Positions 8,393 to 16,713 of a stretch of DNA of 36,778 nt are shown here, in pieces. The notes below the pieces were generated by a model. That model searched no databases and was not told where the DNA came from. It worked only from the letters and a program-made list of their open reading frames with translations. The translations under genes and the position numbers were made by a program. Position 1 is the first letter of the stretch, and the number at the start of each line of letters is the position of its first letter. The DNA is from Candidatus Bathyarchaeota archaeon (GTDB taxonomy: Archaea > Thermoproteota > Bathyarchaeia > TCS64): NCBI GenBank assembly GCA_026394265.1, contig JAPKYO010000003.1, forward strand, positions 1-36,778. Direction: 5' to 3'.

Positions 8393-10137
8393 GGCTCCCG
8401 ACTCGGGTGCTCATCGCGGACCTGACCATGCGCCGCTTCGCCGTCGAGGACCGCGCCGACCTCTTCCAGTACTCAATCGGCGGATCGGGCGTCGCCATCA
8501 GCCTGCTCAGCGAGTACTGCCCGAAGGGGGCGGACCCGCTGGGGCCGGATAACCCAATAATCTTCGCAGTCGGCCCGCTCGTCGGCCTGTACCCGCTTGC
8601 CTCGAAGACGGTTGCGATGTTCAAGTCTCCCCTGACGGGTAACCTTGGGGAGAGCCACGCCGGGGGGCGGAGCGCAGTCGCCATAAGGTCGGCGGGCTAC
8701 GGCGCCATCGTGATCAGGGGCGCGAGCGAGTCCCCCGTCTACCTCTCCATCGACGGCAAGGGCGTCCAGTTCAGGGACGCCTCCGGAATCTGGGGGATCG
8801 CCAGCAGCGTCACCACGGGGAGGATAATCAGGGAGCTGGAGACCGGCGCCGGCACGAGAACCATCATGAGGATCGGCGGAGCCGGCGAGCACCTCGTCAG
8901 GTACGCCTCCGTCATCACGGAGACCTACCGCCACTTCGGCCGCCTCGGCCTAGGCGCCGTCTTCGGGAGCAAGAAGCTCAAGGCCGTCACCGTCTCCGGT
9001 GACTACGGCTTCGAGGTCAGCGACAGGAAGCTATACAGGGAGACGTACGACGACGTTTACAGGCGCGCCGTCTCCTCGCCGGTTATGAAGAAGTACCACG
9101 ACATAGGCACCGCCTCGAACATCATGCCGCTGAACCTGCAGAAGGGGCTCCCCACGATGAACCTCAAGGCCACGACGTCGCCGGAGGCGGAGCGCATCTC
9201 GGGGGAGAAGCTCGCGGAGAACTACCTCGGCAGACGCGTCGCCTGCGCCCACTGCCCCGTCGCGTGCATCCACATCGCCGCCCTACGCGAGCCCTACGCC
9301 AACGAGCCCTACTTCTACAAGACGACGATGATCCCATACGACTACGAGCTCATCTACGCCCTCGGGTCCATGGTCGGCGTCTTCGACGAGAAGGCGATGC
9401 TCCACCTCATAGACGCGGTTGAGATTTGGGGCTTGGACGCTATGAGCACGGGGGTCGTGCTCTCCTGGGCTACAGAGGCGATGGAGAATGGGCTCATAGG
9501 GCAGAACGAGACGCTCGGCCTCAGCCTCAAGTGGGGGGACGAGCCCACGTACGCCAAGGCCGTGGAGTACATCGTGAAGCAGCCGAACGAGTTCTACACC
9601 GCCCTCGCGAGGGGGGTCGACCACGCCTCGAAGCGCTACGGCGGGGAGGAGTACGCCCTCGCCTTCGGTGGAAACGAAATGCCCGGCTACCACACCGGCC
9701 CCATCACCCACGTCGCCTACCTCACGGGCAGCCGCCACAGCCACCTCGACGCCGCCGGCTACAGCATCGACCAGGCCGCCCTCAAGGACAAGCTCTCCGA
9801 CCCGAAGACCGCCGCGGCGAAGCTTCTCAAGGAGGAGGCTTGGCGCCAGATCCTGAGCAGCCTAGTGGTCTGCTTCTTCGCCCGGGGCATCTACGACAAG
9901 GACACCGTCTCCAAGACGCTGGCTACTGCCGGGCACAAGGTCCCCCCCGAGGCACTCGAGGGCATAGGCATGCAGATACTTAGGGAGAAGAACCGCTTCA
10001 AGGAGCGCGAGGGCTTCAACCCGAAGGAGCTGCGCATACCGGGGCGCATCTTCGAGACGCCCTCCCCCCTCGGGAAGGTGGACGAGAAGTACCTGCGTGA
10101 GTCGGTGGAGGAGTTCTACAGGCTCCTCTACGCCTAG
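8389..10137 (+). CDS. Tungsten aldehyde:ferredoxin oxidoreductase family protein
   Basis: A 582-residue cytoplasmic enzyme of the AOR/WOR family, which oxidises aldehydes to acids using bis-tungstopterin and a 4Fe-4S cluster. The four cluster cysteines are placed as in Pyrococcus AOR: Cys286, Cys289 and Cys293 in CAHCPVAC, and Cys495 in VVCFFARG. The N-terminal domain has the family pattern with GPLVGLYP, KSPLTGNLGESHAGG and SAGYGAIVIRG. A conserved AVEIWGLDAMSTG follows the cysteines. It starts with TTG overlapping the polyferredoxin stop, so the pair forms one enzyme unit. The stop TAG shares a CTAG with the stop of the convergent mutarotase gene. TupABC at 32-35 kb could supply tungstate. 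The specific aldehyde is unknown. Confidence 0.93.
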   Translation: MRLPTRVLIADLTMRRFAVEDRADLFQYSIGGSGVAISLLSEYCPKGADPLGPDNPIIFAVGPLVGLYPLASKTVAMFKSPLTGNLGESHAGGRSAVAIRSAGYGAIVIRGASESPVYLSIDGKGVQFRDASGIWGIASSVTTGRIIRELETGAGTRTIMRIGGAGEHLVRYASVITETYRHFGRLGLGAVFGSKKLKAVTVSGDYGFEVSDRKLYRETYDDVYRRAVSSPVMKKYHDIGTASNIMPLNLQKGLPTMNLKATTSPEAERISGEKLAENYLGRRVACAHCPVACIHIAALREPYANEPYFYKTTMIPYDYELIYALGSMVGVFDEKAMLHLIDAVEIWGLDAMSTGVVLSWATEAMENGLIGQNETLGLSLKWGDEPTYAKAVEYIVKQPNEFYTALARGVDHASKRYGGEEYALAFGGNEMPGYHTGPITHVAYLTGSRHSHLDAAGYSIDQAALKDKLSDPKTAAAKLLKEEAWRQILSSLVVCFFARGIYDKDTVSKTLATAGHKVPPEALEGIGMQILREKNRFKEREGFNPKELRIPGRIFETPSPLGKVDEKYLRESVEEFYRLLYA

Positions 10138-10454
10138 GGCGCATCGATGTGGAAGACTTCCCTGAGTTCCTCTGAGACGGGGCTGTCGTCTGGGTTCGAG
10201 GGCATGAGTTCCCTCATGTGCGCCCACCAGCGCCTGCAGATGGGTGTATCCGCTACTGCGTCCCACTGTGCCTCGTCCTCGAACTCGACGTAGGCGAATA
10301 GCTGCCGTGTCGTTGGGTGCAGGAAGATGGTGTAGGTGTGTACGCCGTGTTCCCTGAGTGTCTTCTCAAGCTCGGGCCAGATGGGGCTGTGGCGCGCCTC
10401 GTACTCCGCCTCTCGCCCGGGGTGGACGCTCATCACGAAGGCTCTCCTGATCAT
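10134..10454 (-). CDS. L-rhamnose mutarotase-like protein
   Basis: A 106-residue protein of the RhaM/YiiL family (dimeric alpha/beta barrel), which interconverts the alpha and beta anomers of L-rhamnose and related 6-deoxy or uronic sugars. It has the family layout: start RRAFVMSVHPGREAEYEARH, then the SPIWPELEKTLREHG helix, the YTIFLHP and AYVEFED strands, the CRRWWAHM Trp pair and the VFHID C terminus. No rhamnose isomerase, kinase or aldolase is in the window, so the sugar it serves is unclear. It is the third gene of a minus-strand unit with pyruvate kinase and the phosphodiesterase (10-bp gap). Its TAG stop overlaps the AOR stop within one CTAG. Confidence 0.88.
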   Translation of the reverse strand: MIRRAFVMSVHPGREAEYEARHSPIWPELEKTLREHGVHTYTIFLHPTTRQLFAYVEFEDEAQWDAVADTPICRRWWAHMRELMPSNPDDSPVSEELREVFHIDAP

Positions 10455-10464
10455 GGGTGGTCGC

Positions 10465-10959
10465 CTAGAGCTCGATTATCTGCGCCTCAAGTGTCTCCGT
10501 GTCGAGGACACCGATACTGCTTCTGCCCGTGACGTAGCCGCAGACTTCACCCGGGTTGATGACGAAGGTTGTGCCCACCTTGGCGATCTTCGCCTTGTGG
10601 TCGTGACCATGGACCACCACGTTGTAGCAGCCGTGTGCGGTGAGGGAGCGGAGCAGGGCGGCGTCGTGGCCGTGGAGGAGCGCAATCCTCTTACCATCCG
10701 CCTCGACTTCGGCGAAGTCGCCCACGATCTCCTTCCCGACCGCGGCGTAGACCTCCTTGAGCTTCTCCTTCTCGGCGCAGTTGTTGCCGTGGACGCCGAT
10801 CATCTTCGCCCCGAGCTCCGAGTAGGGCTTGGCGGTGAAGGGGCTCACGTAGTCGCCCGCGTGGAGGACGAGGGAGACGTCGAGCTCGTTGAGGCGCCTG
10901 ATGGCCTCCTTGATCATGGGGACGTTGTCATGGGTGTCCGAGATGAGGCCGAGGCGCAT
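10465..10959 (-). CDS. MJ0936/YfcE-type metallophosphoesterase
   Basis: A 164-residue calcineurin-like phosphodiesterase of the small MJ0936/YfcE group, acting on phosphodiester bonds with two metal ions. All metal-binding motifs are visible: ISDTHDN (residues 6-12), HAGDYV, GVHGNNC, LLHGHD and VVHGHDH; the protein ends GVLDTETLEAQIIEL. The natural substrate is not known for the group. Its ATG at 10959 overlaps the TGA that ends the extended pyruvate kinase frame (TGATG, tca at 10959-10961). That junction would be meaningless if pyruvate kinase really ended at the internal TAG 186 bp earlier. It ends in TAG, followed 10 bp later by the mutarotase gene. Confidence 0.9.
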   Translation of the reverse strand: MRLGLISDTHDNVPMIKEAIRRLNELDVSLVLHAGDYVSPFTAKPYSELGAKMIGVHGNNCAEKEKLKEVYAAVGKEIVGDFAEVEADGKRIALLHGHDAALLRSLTAHGCYNVVVHGHDHKAKIAKVGTTFVINPGEVCGYVTGRSSIGVLDTETLEAQIIEL

Positions 10960-12392
10960 CAGTCCTTCCTCCCAGCGTGGTAGAGGATGTTGCGGACCCT
11001 GAGTATCTCGAGGGTGCTCGTTCCCCCCGGTGCCTCTAGAGAGGAGCCGGAGACGACCATGATGGAGTCGGAATCTCTGACGTAGCCTTCCCTTAGGGCC
11101 CTGTTAACCGCGCGGACAATGAGTTCGTCCCTGTTGTCACTCCACTAGATGTCGAGGGGCTCGACACCCCAGTATAGGCGTATCCTGCGCGCTATCTTCT
11201 GCTCCTTCGAGACGGCGAGTATCCTCGTAGAGGGCCTGTACTTTGAGACCATGCGGCTCGTGAAGCCGCTTCGTGTGGGGACGATGATGGCGGAGGGCTT
11301 GACCGCCCCTGTCGCCATGGCGGCGAGGCTCCCTATGATGTCCGCGATGGGGTGCCCCTCCTGGGGCCTCTGCACGCTCCTGGGGGTCGCCCCCGCCTCG
11401 ACTGCGCGGCTTATGCTCTCCATCACGCGCACCGCCTCTATGGGGTGGGCGCCCATCGCCGTCTCCTCGCTCAGCATAATTGCGTCGGCGCCGTCGAGGA
11501 TGGCGTTGGCGACGTCGCTCGCCTCCGCCCTGGTGGGGCGGGGGTTCTCAACCATCGACTCCAGCATCTGCGTCGCGACGATTACCGGCTTCCCCGCCTC
11601 GTAGCACTTGGTGATGATCTTCTTCTGGAGTAGGGGGATGTCCCACGGGGGCACCTCGATGCCGAGGTCGCCACGTGCGACCATGATGCCGTCGCTGGCG
11701 TCTATGATCTCGTCGATGTTCTTTATGGCCTCGCCGTGCTCGATCTTGCTTATGACGGGCTGGTCGCCGTCCGCGTCCTTTATGGCCTCCTTGACTGTCT
11801 CGACGTCCTTCCTGTTCCTGATGAATGAGGCGGCGAACCAGTCGGCGCCGACTTGGATGCCGAACTCTATGCCCTTGAGGTCTTGCTCGGTTGGAGGGTG
11901 TAGGCTGAGGCTTGCGCCGGGGGCGTTGACGCCCTTGTGGCTGCTCGCTTCCCCGCCGCTGACTACTTTCGCGTCGAAGCCCTTGAAGTCGCCGTCGATC
12001 TTGGTGATGTCGAGTTCGATGAGGCCGTCGTTTATGAAGATGTGGCCTCCGGGGCGGACCTCGGCGGGGAGCTTGGCGTAGTTTACGGGGAGGGTGAGGC
12101 CCTCGCCTACGATGTTCTCGGTGGTGAACCTGACGGCGTCCCCCTCCTTGAGCTGGACGGGCTCCTTCAGGTCGCCGAGGCGTATCTTTGGGCCGGGGAG
12201 GTCGACTAGGACGGATACGGTGCCGAGGCTCCTTATGGCGCGTATGGTGTTCCTGTGGTCGTCGAAGCTGCCGTGGCTTAGGTTGACGCGCGCGACGTCC
12301 ATACCCGAGGCAGCCATCTCCTTGAGTATGTCCGGCCTCTTGCTCGCGGGCCCAATGGTGCAGACTATCTTGCTCCTCGCGTAGCCGTCCAT
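10959..12392 (-). CDS. pyk: Pyruvate kinase with an in-frame UAG at codon 416
   Basis: Converts phosphoenolpyruvate and ADP to pyruvate and ATP, the last step of glycolysis. From the ATG at 12392 the first 415 residues read as a normal kinase: GPASKRPDILKEMAASGMDVARVNLSHG, the KIEHGEAIKNIDEI and MVARGDLGIEVP active-site segments, TRAEASDVANAILDG and LSEETAMGAHP. The frame then meets TAG (cta at 11145-11147) inside the C-terminal domain, just after WGVEPLDI. Beyond it the same frame continues for 61 residues (WSDNRDELIVRAVNRALREG, then MVVSGSSLEAPGGTSTLEI) and stops at TGA 10959-10961. This is a typical pyruvate kinase tail and brings the total to 477 positions, the usual family length. The TGA overlaps the next gene's ATG. 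It may be readthrough, pyrrolysine, a recent nonsense mutation or a base-call error. The gene shares a divergent promoter with the NTPase at 12461. Confidence 0.85.
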
Positions 12393-12426
12393 TTTTCTTC
12401 GAGCATCTAACTGGGCGCTGGGTTCT

Positions 12427-12446
12427 TATCCTCTGCGCCTAGGATA
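12427..12446. promoter_or_regulatory. Inverted repeat in the divergent pyk/NTPase promoter
   Basis: TATCCT and AGGATA form a perfect 6-bp inverted repeat separated by 8 bp. The left arm overlaps TTCTTATCC, the only AT-rich, TATA-like stretch in the 68 bp between the divergent starts at 12392 and 12461. It reads GGATAAGAA on the minus strand, about 30-38 bp before the pyk ATG. A repressor bound here could block both genes. Confidence 0.4.
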
Positions 12447-12460
12447 CCCGTGGAACCGAT

Positions 12461-13021
12461 TTGCGCTGCGCCGTCATCCTCCACGCCCCCATCGGTGGGG
12501 GGAAGACTCGGACCGCCGAATCCGCGGCGGAGAGGGCAAAGGCAGACGGCATCAAGGTCATGGGGATTCTCAGCAGGCGCGTCATCGGGGATGGGGCTGA
12601 TACAAGCTACGACCTCGTGGAGCTGGACACGGGGGAGACTATGCCCCTGGTGAAGCCCGCGGGGACAGGCCTCGCGGAGGGCTGGGAGTCCTACGATAAC
12701 CCCCGATTCGTCTTCTCGCGGAAGGGGCTCTACTCCGCGAACCTTGCTCTCCACCGCGCCGCGACGGAGATGAGGGACGGCGTCGCCGTATTCGTCGACG
12801 AGTGGGGTCGTCTCGAGTCGCAGCGCAAGGGCATCCACTCCGGGGCAGTCATGGTCGCCGACGCCCTGAGCAGGGGAGGCGTCGCCGTCTTCCTCTGCAG
12901 AGACGACAAGGTCCATGAGGTCACCGAGCTCGTGAAGGGGAAGGCGGCGCGCGTCTTCACACTCGAGGCCGGGGACGCCGACGCCCTCCTCAGGATCATA
13001 CTCGGCTGCTCAAGGCTGTAG
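12461..13021 (+). CDS. THEP1-like P-loop NTPase
   Basis: A 186-residue nucleotide-binding protein related to the THEP1 nucleoside-triphosphatases and to the DUF2478 group. The Walker A motif is HAPIGGGKT near residues 8-16, followed by the family pattern YDLVELDTGETMPLV. The Walker B/acidic segment is VFVDEWGRLESQRKGIHSG near residues 108-126. It starts with TTG at 12461 on a short transcript from the divergent promoter shared with pyk. It ends in TAG, 43 bp before the large subunit of the first XDH-family enzyme. That position suggests, but does not prove, a role in cofactor handling for that enzyme, comparable to MobB-type P-loop proteins; general NTPase activity is the safer call. Confidence 0.75.
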   Translation: MRCAVILHAPIGGGKTRTAESAAERAKADGIKVMGILSRRVIGDGADTSYDLVELDTGETMPLVKPAGTGLAEGWESYDNPRFVFSRKGLYSANLALHRAATEMRDGVAVFVDEWGRLESQRKGIHSGAVMVADALSRGGVAVFLCRDDKVHEVTELVKGKAARVFTLEAGDADALLRIILGCSRL

Positions 13022-13064
13022 ATTCTAAATACACCCTCGTTGCCTACACTATGCGGTTGGCGCC

Positions 13065-15380
13065 ATGGAATACGACAGGATTCTGAGCGACCTGCTCAAC
13101 AGGGACGAGTACTTCGTCGTTGGGAAGAAGACGGTCCGGTCCGACGCCCTCGACAAGCTGCTCGGCAAGGCACGCTTCACGAGCGACTACATCCCCAAGG
13201 ACACGATGGTCGTCAAGGTGCTGCGGAGCACGATGCCACACGCCCTCCTGAAGAGGGTCGACACCACGGCGGCCCAGAGGGTCCCGGGCGTCGTCTCCAT
13301 ACTCACGGGGCGGGACGTCCCGGGGGAGAACGAGATAGGCTACGCCATGCCGGAGCAACCCTTCCTCAACGACGTCAAGGTCCACTACGTCGGCGACCCG
13401 ATTGCCCTCGTCTGCGCGGTCGACGAGGTCGCGGCGCAGGAGGCGCTTGAGGCCATAGTGGTCGACTATGAGCCGCTGCCGGCGGTGCTCGACATAGACG
13501 CGGCACTCGCCGAGGGCGCCTCTATCGTTCACAAGGAATCCAACGTCGCCCTCAAGACGAAGATCAGGAAGGGCGACATGGTCAAGGGGTGGAAGGATGC
13601 CAAGGTCATCGTCGAGGACACCTACTGGTCGCCGTACCAGGAGCACATGTGCCTCGAGCCCGAGGCCGCGTACGCCGTCGCCGACGGCGTCGGCAAGGTC
13701 ACAATCATCGCGTGCATGCAGAGCCCCCACCTAGTCAGGGAGAAGGTCGCCCGTGTCCTCGGGTGGAAGCTCAACCAGGTCAGGGTCATACAGGCATTCA
13801 CGGGGGGCGCCTTCGGTAAGAAGGATGACACGGGTCCCCTCATAGGCGCATACGCTGCGTTGGCAGCGGTGAAGACGGGTAAGCCCGCCGCATACATCAT
13901 GGACCGGAGCGAGGTCCTCGCCGCCACCCCGAAGCGGTTCCCGGCCCGCTTCAAGTACAAGTCGGGCGCCGACGCTAAGGGGAACATGACCGCAGTCGAG
14001 GTCGAGATAACACTCGAGGTGGGCGCATACGCCAACCGTGCCCCCTTCTGGCTATGGAGGCAGACCGCGCACGCCTGCGGACCCTACGAGGTCCCAAACG
14101 TGGCTGTTGACGGCCGCGCCGTATACACGAACAAGGTCTACGGCGGCAGCTACCGCGGCTTCGGAAACCTCGCCCTCCACTTCGCCGCCGAGCAGCAGGT
14201 CGACAAACTCGCCTACGAGCTGGACATGGACCCCGTTGACTTCAGGATGAAGAACATCCTCAGAGTCGGCGGCCACACGACCTGCGACCAGGAGCTGGAC
14301 AGCAGCGTCGGCATCGAGAAGTGTCTGGCGGGCGCCGCGGCGGCCTCTGATTGGTGGAAGCACAGGGAGCCGGTCCGGGTCGGGACGAAGGTCAGGGGCT
14401 GGGGCGTTGGATGCGCCTACCACGGCAACAGCACGAGCCGCAGCACGCCCGACTGGAGCGCCGCGTCACTCATGATACACATGGATGGGAGCCTCACCTA
14501 CCGCACATGCATCTGCGAGATAGGGCAGGGCTCACCATTCGGCCACGCCAAGATAGTCGCCGAGATCATAGGCGCCGACCTAAACGACATCAAGATAGAG
14601 CAGCCCGACACCGACACGACGCCGGACTCTAAGCCGACGCACGGCAGCCGGGGACTCATGATGGGCGGATCAGCCGCCGCGGACGCCGCAATACAGCTCA
14701 GGGCCCGCATGGTCAGGGTATCCGCCGACATGCTCGGCTGCCCCGAGGCGCAGGTCGAGCTACGCGACAGCCACGCCTACAACAAGAAGAAGCCAGCGAC
14801 GAAGATACCCTTCGCCGAGATAGCGGAGCAGATGCACATCCGGGGGGAGAACCCCGCCAGCTACGGTTTCTACACCTCCCCGCGCCGCTACTTCGACCCC
14901 GAGACGGGCCTCGGGCACAACTACGCCGTCTACACCTTCGCCGCCTCCGTCGCCGAGGTCGAGGTCGACACCGAGACGGGCATCGTCGAGGTGACGAAGA
15001 TCTGGCCCGCGATGGATGTGGGCAAGGCGATTGACCCCCTCATCATTGATGGGCAGATACACGGCGCGATAAGCCACGGCGTCGGCTTCGCCATAATGGA
15101 GAACCTCCAGCTAAGGGACGGCGTCGTCACGACGACGGGCTTCAAGGACTACATCATACCCTCGGCCCTCGACACCCCCGAGATCGGGGACACGATAGTC
15201 GTCGAGGAGGCGTACAAGCACTCGGCCTTCGGCGCCAAGGGCGTCGGCGAGCCCAGCATCATCAGCATCGTCCCCGCGGTGGTCAACGCCATCCACCACG
15301 CCACGGGCATCAGGTTCAGCACGATCCCCATAACCCCGGATCGCATGCACAAGGCGCTCAAGGAGGCTGGCAAGTGTTGA
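13065..15380 (+). CDS. XDH-family molybdenum hydroxylase, large (Mo-cofactor) subunit 1
   Basis: A 771-residue catalytic subunit of a three-subunit molybdenum hydroxylase, the group with xanthine dehydrogenase, 4-hydroxybenzoyl-CoA reductase and aldehyde oxidases. It binds molybdopterin cytosine dinucleotide. The N-terminal domain (GKARFTSDY, VLTGRDVPG-like region) leads into the Mo-binding part, with FTGGAFGKK, SYRGFGNLALHFAAEQ and the active-site base Glu729 in GAKGVGEPS. Gly lies where aerobic CO dehydrogenases have Cys in AYxCSFR, so this is not a form I CO dehydrogenase. It probably hydroxylates an aldehyde or N-heterocycle, substrate unknown. ATG 13065 is preceded by an AT-rich TTCTAAATAC (13023-13032). 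Its stop overlaps the start of the FAD subunit, giving gene order large-medium-small. Confidence 0.9.
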   Translation: MEYDRILSDLLNRDEYFVVGKKTVRSDALDKLLGKARFTSDYIPKDTMVVKVLRSTMPHALLKRVDTTAAQRVPGVVSILTGRDVPGENEIGYAMPEQPFLNDVKVHYVGDPIALVCAVDEVAAQEALEAIVVDYEPLPAVLDIDAALAEGASIVHKESNVALKTKIRKGDMVKGWKDAKVIVEDTYWSPYQEHMCLEPEAAYAVADGVGKVTIIACMQSPHLVREKVARVLGWKLNQVRVIQAFTGGAFGKKDDTGPLIGAYAALAAVKTGKPAAYIMDRSEVLAATPKRFPARFKYKSGADAKGNMTAVEVEITLEVGAYANRAPFWLWRQTAHACGPYEVPNVAVDGRAVYTNKVYGGSYRGFGNLALHFAAEQQVDKLAYELDMDPVDFRMKNILRVGGHTTCDQELDSSVGIEKCLAGAAAASDWWKHREPVRVGTKVRGWGVGCAYHGNSTSRSTPDWSAASLMIHMDGSLTYRTCICEIGQGSPFGHAKIVAEIIGADLNDIKIEQPDTDTTPDSKPTHGSRGLMMGGSAAADAAIQLRARMVRVSADMLGCPEAQVELRDSHAYNKKKPATKIPFAEIAEQMHIRGENPASYGFYTSPRRYFDPETGLGHNYAVYTFAASVAEVEVDTETGIVEVTKIWPAMDVGKAIDPLIIDGQIHGAISHGVGFAIMENLQLRDGVVTTTGFKDYIIPSALDTPEIGDTIVVEEAYKHSAFGAKGVGEPSIISIVPAVVNAIHHATGIRFSTIPITPDRMHKALKEAGKC

Positions 15381-16249
15381 AGCCGCTCACGGGATTCGAA
15401 CTGCTGCGCCCACCAACCCTCGTTGGGGCGCTTGAGATGATGGGCACGCTGGAGAGCGCGATGCCCATAGCGGGGGGCACGGACATCGTCCCCACCTTCA
15501 AGGACCTCGGCTCCAAGCCGGTCCACCTGATCGACCTCGGGCTCATAGGCGAGCTGAACGGCGTCGAGGAGGAGGACGGCTACGTGCTCATCGGGCCTAC
15601 GACGACCCACGCGCAGATTCTGGCGTCGAAGCTCGTAGAGGAGGCGGCGCCCGCGCTTCACGACGCGGCGCGGTGGATAGGTAGCGTCCAGATCAGGAAC
15701 AGGGGCACAATAGGGGGCAACCTATGCAACGCGTCCCCAGCCGCAGACTCCGCCCCACCGCTCCTCGTACACGGCGCAGAGGCACACATCTGCAGCCTAG
15801 AGGAGGGCCACTGGATACCCCTACAGGAGCTATTCAAGGGGCCAAAGATGACGGTGCTCGAGAAGAACGAGATACTCGGCGGCCTCAGGTTCCCCGCCGT
15901 CAAGGGAGCCGGCAGCAGCTTCCAGCGCATCGGCAGGCGCAAGGGGTTCACGCTGAGCGTCGTCAACGCCGCGGTCTACGCGGAGAGGGACGGCGAGGCG
16001 CTCAGGGAGGTGAGGATAGCCCTCGGCAGCGTCGCGCCTACACCGATACGCGCGCCGACGGTAGAGAACAGGATCAGGGGCAGGAAGATGAGCGAGGAGT
16101 TGATTGAGGAGGCTGCGGCCGCATCCATCGAGGCGGCGAAGCCCATCACCGACATACGTGGCACCGCCGAATACCGCAGGGACATGGTCGGCGTGCTCGT
16201 CAAGCGCGCCATGCGTGAGGCTTGGCGCCGCGCCGGAGGTGAGCTGTGA
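15374..16249 (+). CDS. XDH-family FAD-binding (medium) subunit 1
   Basis: A 291-residue FAD subunit (CoxM/CutM type) that takes electrons from the 2Fe-2S subunit to an acceptor. The two flavin-binding motifs are present: AGGTDIVP (about residues 35-42, the AGGTD pyrophosphate loop) and TIGGNLCNASPAADS (the TxGGNLxxxxPxxD motif, about residues 112-128). The C-terminal CO_deh_flav_C domain ends with PITDIRGTAEYRRDMVGVLVKRAM. The start is GTG 15374 or the next codon TTG 15377, which overlaps the large-subunit TGA; a GGAGG at 15362-15366 is a fitting ribosome site. The stop TGA overlaps the ATG of the small subunit (TGATG). Middle gene of the operon. Confidence 0.9.
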   Translation: MLKPLTGFELLRPPTLVGALEMMGTLESAMPIAGGTDIVPTFKDLGSKPVHLIDLGLIGELNGVEEEDGYVLIGPTTTHAQILASKLVEEAAPALHDAARWIGSVQIRNRGTIGGNLCNASPAADSAPPLLVHGAEAHICSLEEGHWIPLQELFKGPKMTVLEKNEILGGLRFPAVKGAGSSFQRIGRRKGFTLSVVNAAVYAERDGEALREVRIALGSVAPTPIRAPTVENRIRGRKMSEELIEEAAAASIEAAKPITDIRGTAEYRRDMVGVLVKRAMREAWRRAGGEL

Positions 16250-16713
16250 TGGTGAACTTCGAGCTCAACGGCGCAGACGTCTACGTCGAGGCACCCGCCA
16301 CGATGACCCTGCTCGACATGCTCCGCCAGGAGCTAGGCGTGAAGAGCGTTAAGAAGGGCTGCGAGCAGGGCGAGTGCGGGGCGTGCACGGTGCTGCTCGA
16401 CGGCTACCCCATGACCTCATGCCTAATCCTAGCACCCCAGGTCGAGGGGCGCCACGTCTGCACCATCGAGGGCCTCATCGACAACCCCCTGATGAAGGAG
16501 CTGCGTGAGGCATTCATGGAGAACGGCGCCGTCCAGTGCGGCTTCTGCACCCCGGGGATGCTTCTGAGCGCCTACGCGCTGCTCAGGGACAACGGGCACC
16601 CGTCTGAGGACGAGGTGAAGACGGCGATAGAGGGGAACATCTGCCGCTGCACGGGGTACGTCGCCATCATCGAGGCGATTCTCGACGCGGCGGAGCGAAT
16701 AGCCCCCGACTAG
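16249..16713 (+). CDS. XDH-family 2Fe-2S (small) subunit 1
   Basis: A 154-residue iron-sulphur subunit with the two [2Fe-2S] domains of molybdenum hydroxylases. The N-terminal plant-ferredoxin-type domain has CEQGECGACTVLLDG plus a later Cys in MTSCLIL. The C-terminal helical domain has CGFCTPGM and CRCTGYVAI. It passes electrons from the Mo site to FAD. I prefer ATG 16249 (GTG 16246 precedes it), because the ATG overlaps the FAD subunit stop as TGATG and a GGAGGTGA lies just upstream. It ends with a TAG that forms a shared CTAG with the stop of the convergent DMSO-reductase-family gene. Last gene of the first XDH-type operon. Confidence 0.92.
   Translation: MVNFELNGADVYVEAPATMTLLDMLRQELGVKSVKKGCEQGECGACTVLLDGYPMTSCLILAPQVEGRHVCTIEGLIDNPLMKELREAFMENGAVQCGFCTPGMLLSAYALLRDNGHPSEDEVKTAIEGNICRCTGYVAIIEAILDAAERIAPD

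Noticed and set aside
10336..10983. Plus-strand open frame of 215 codons
   Set aside because: Antisense shadow of the phosphodiesterase and mutarotase genes, which have clear catalytic motifs on the other strand.
13065..15380. Aerobic CO dehydrogenase large subunit
   Set aside because: The AYxCSFR motif is absent; the site reads SYRGFGN here and AFRGYGN in the second enzyme (22965-25316), with Gly in place of the catalytic Cys.
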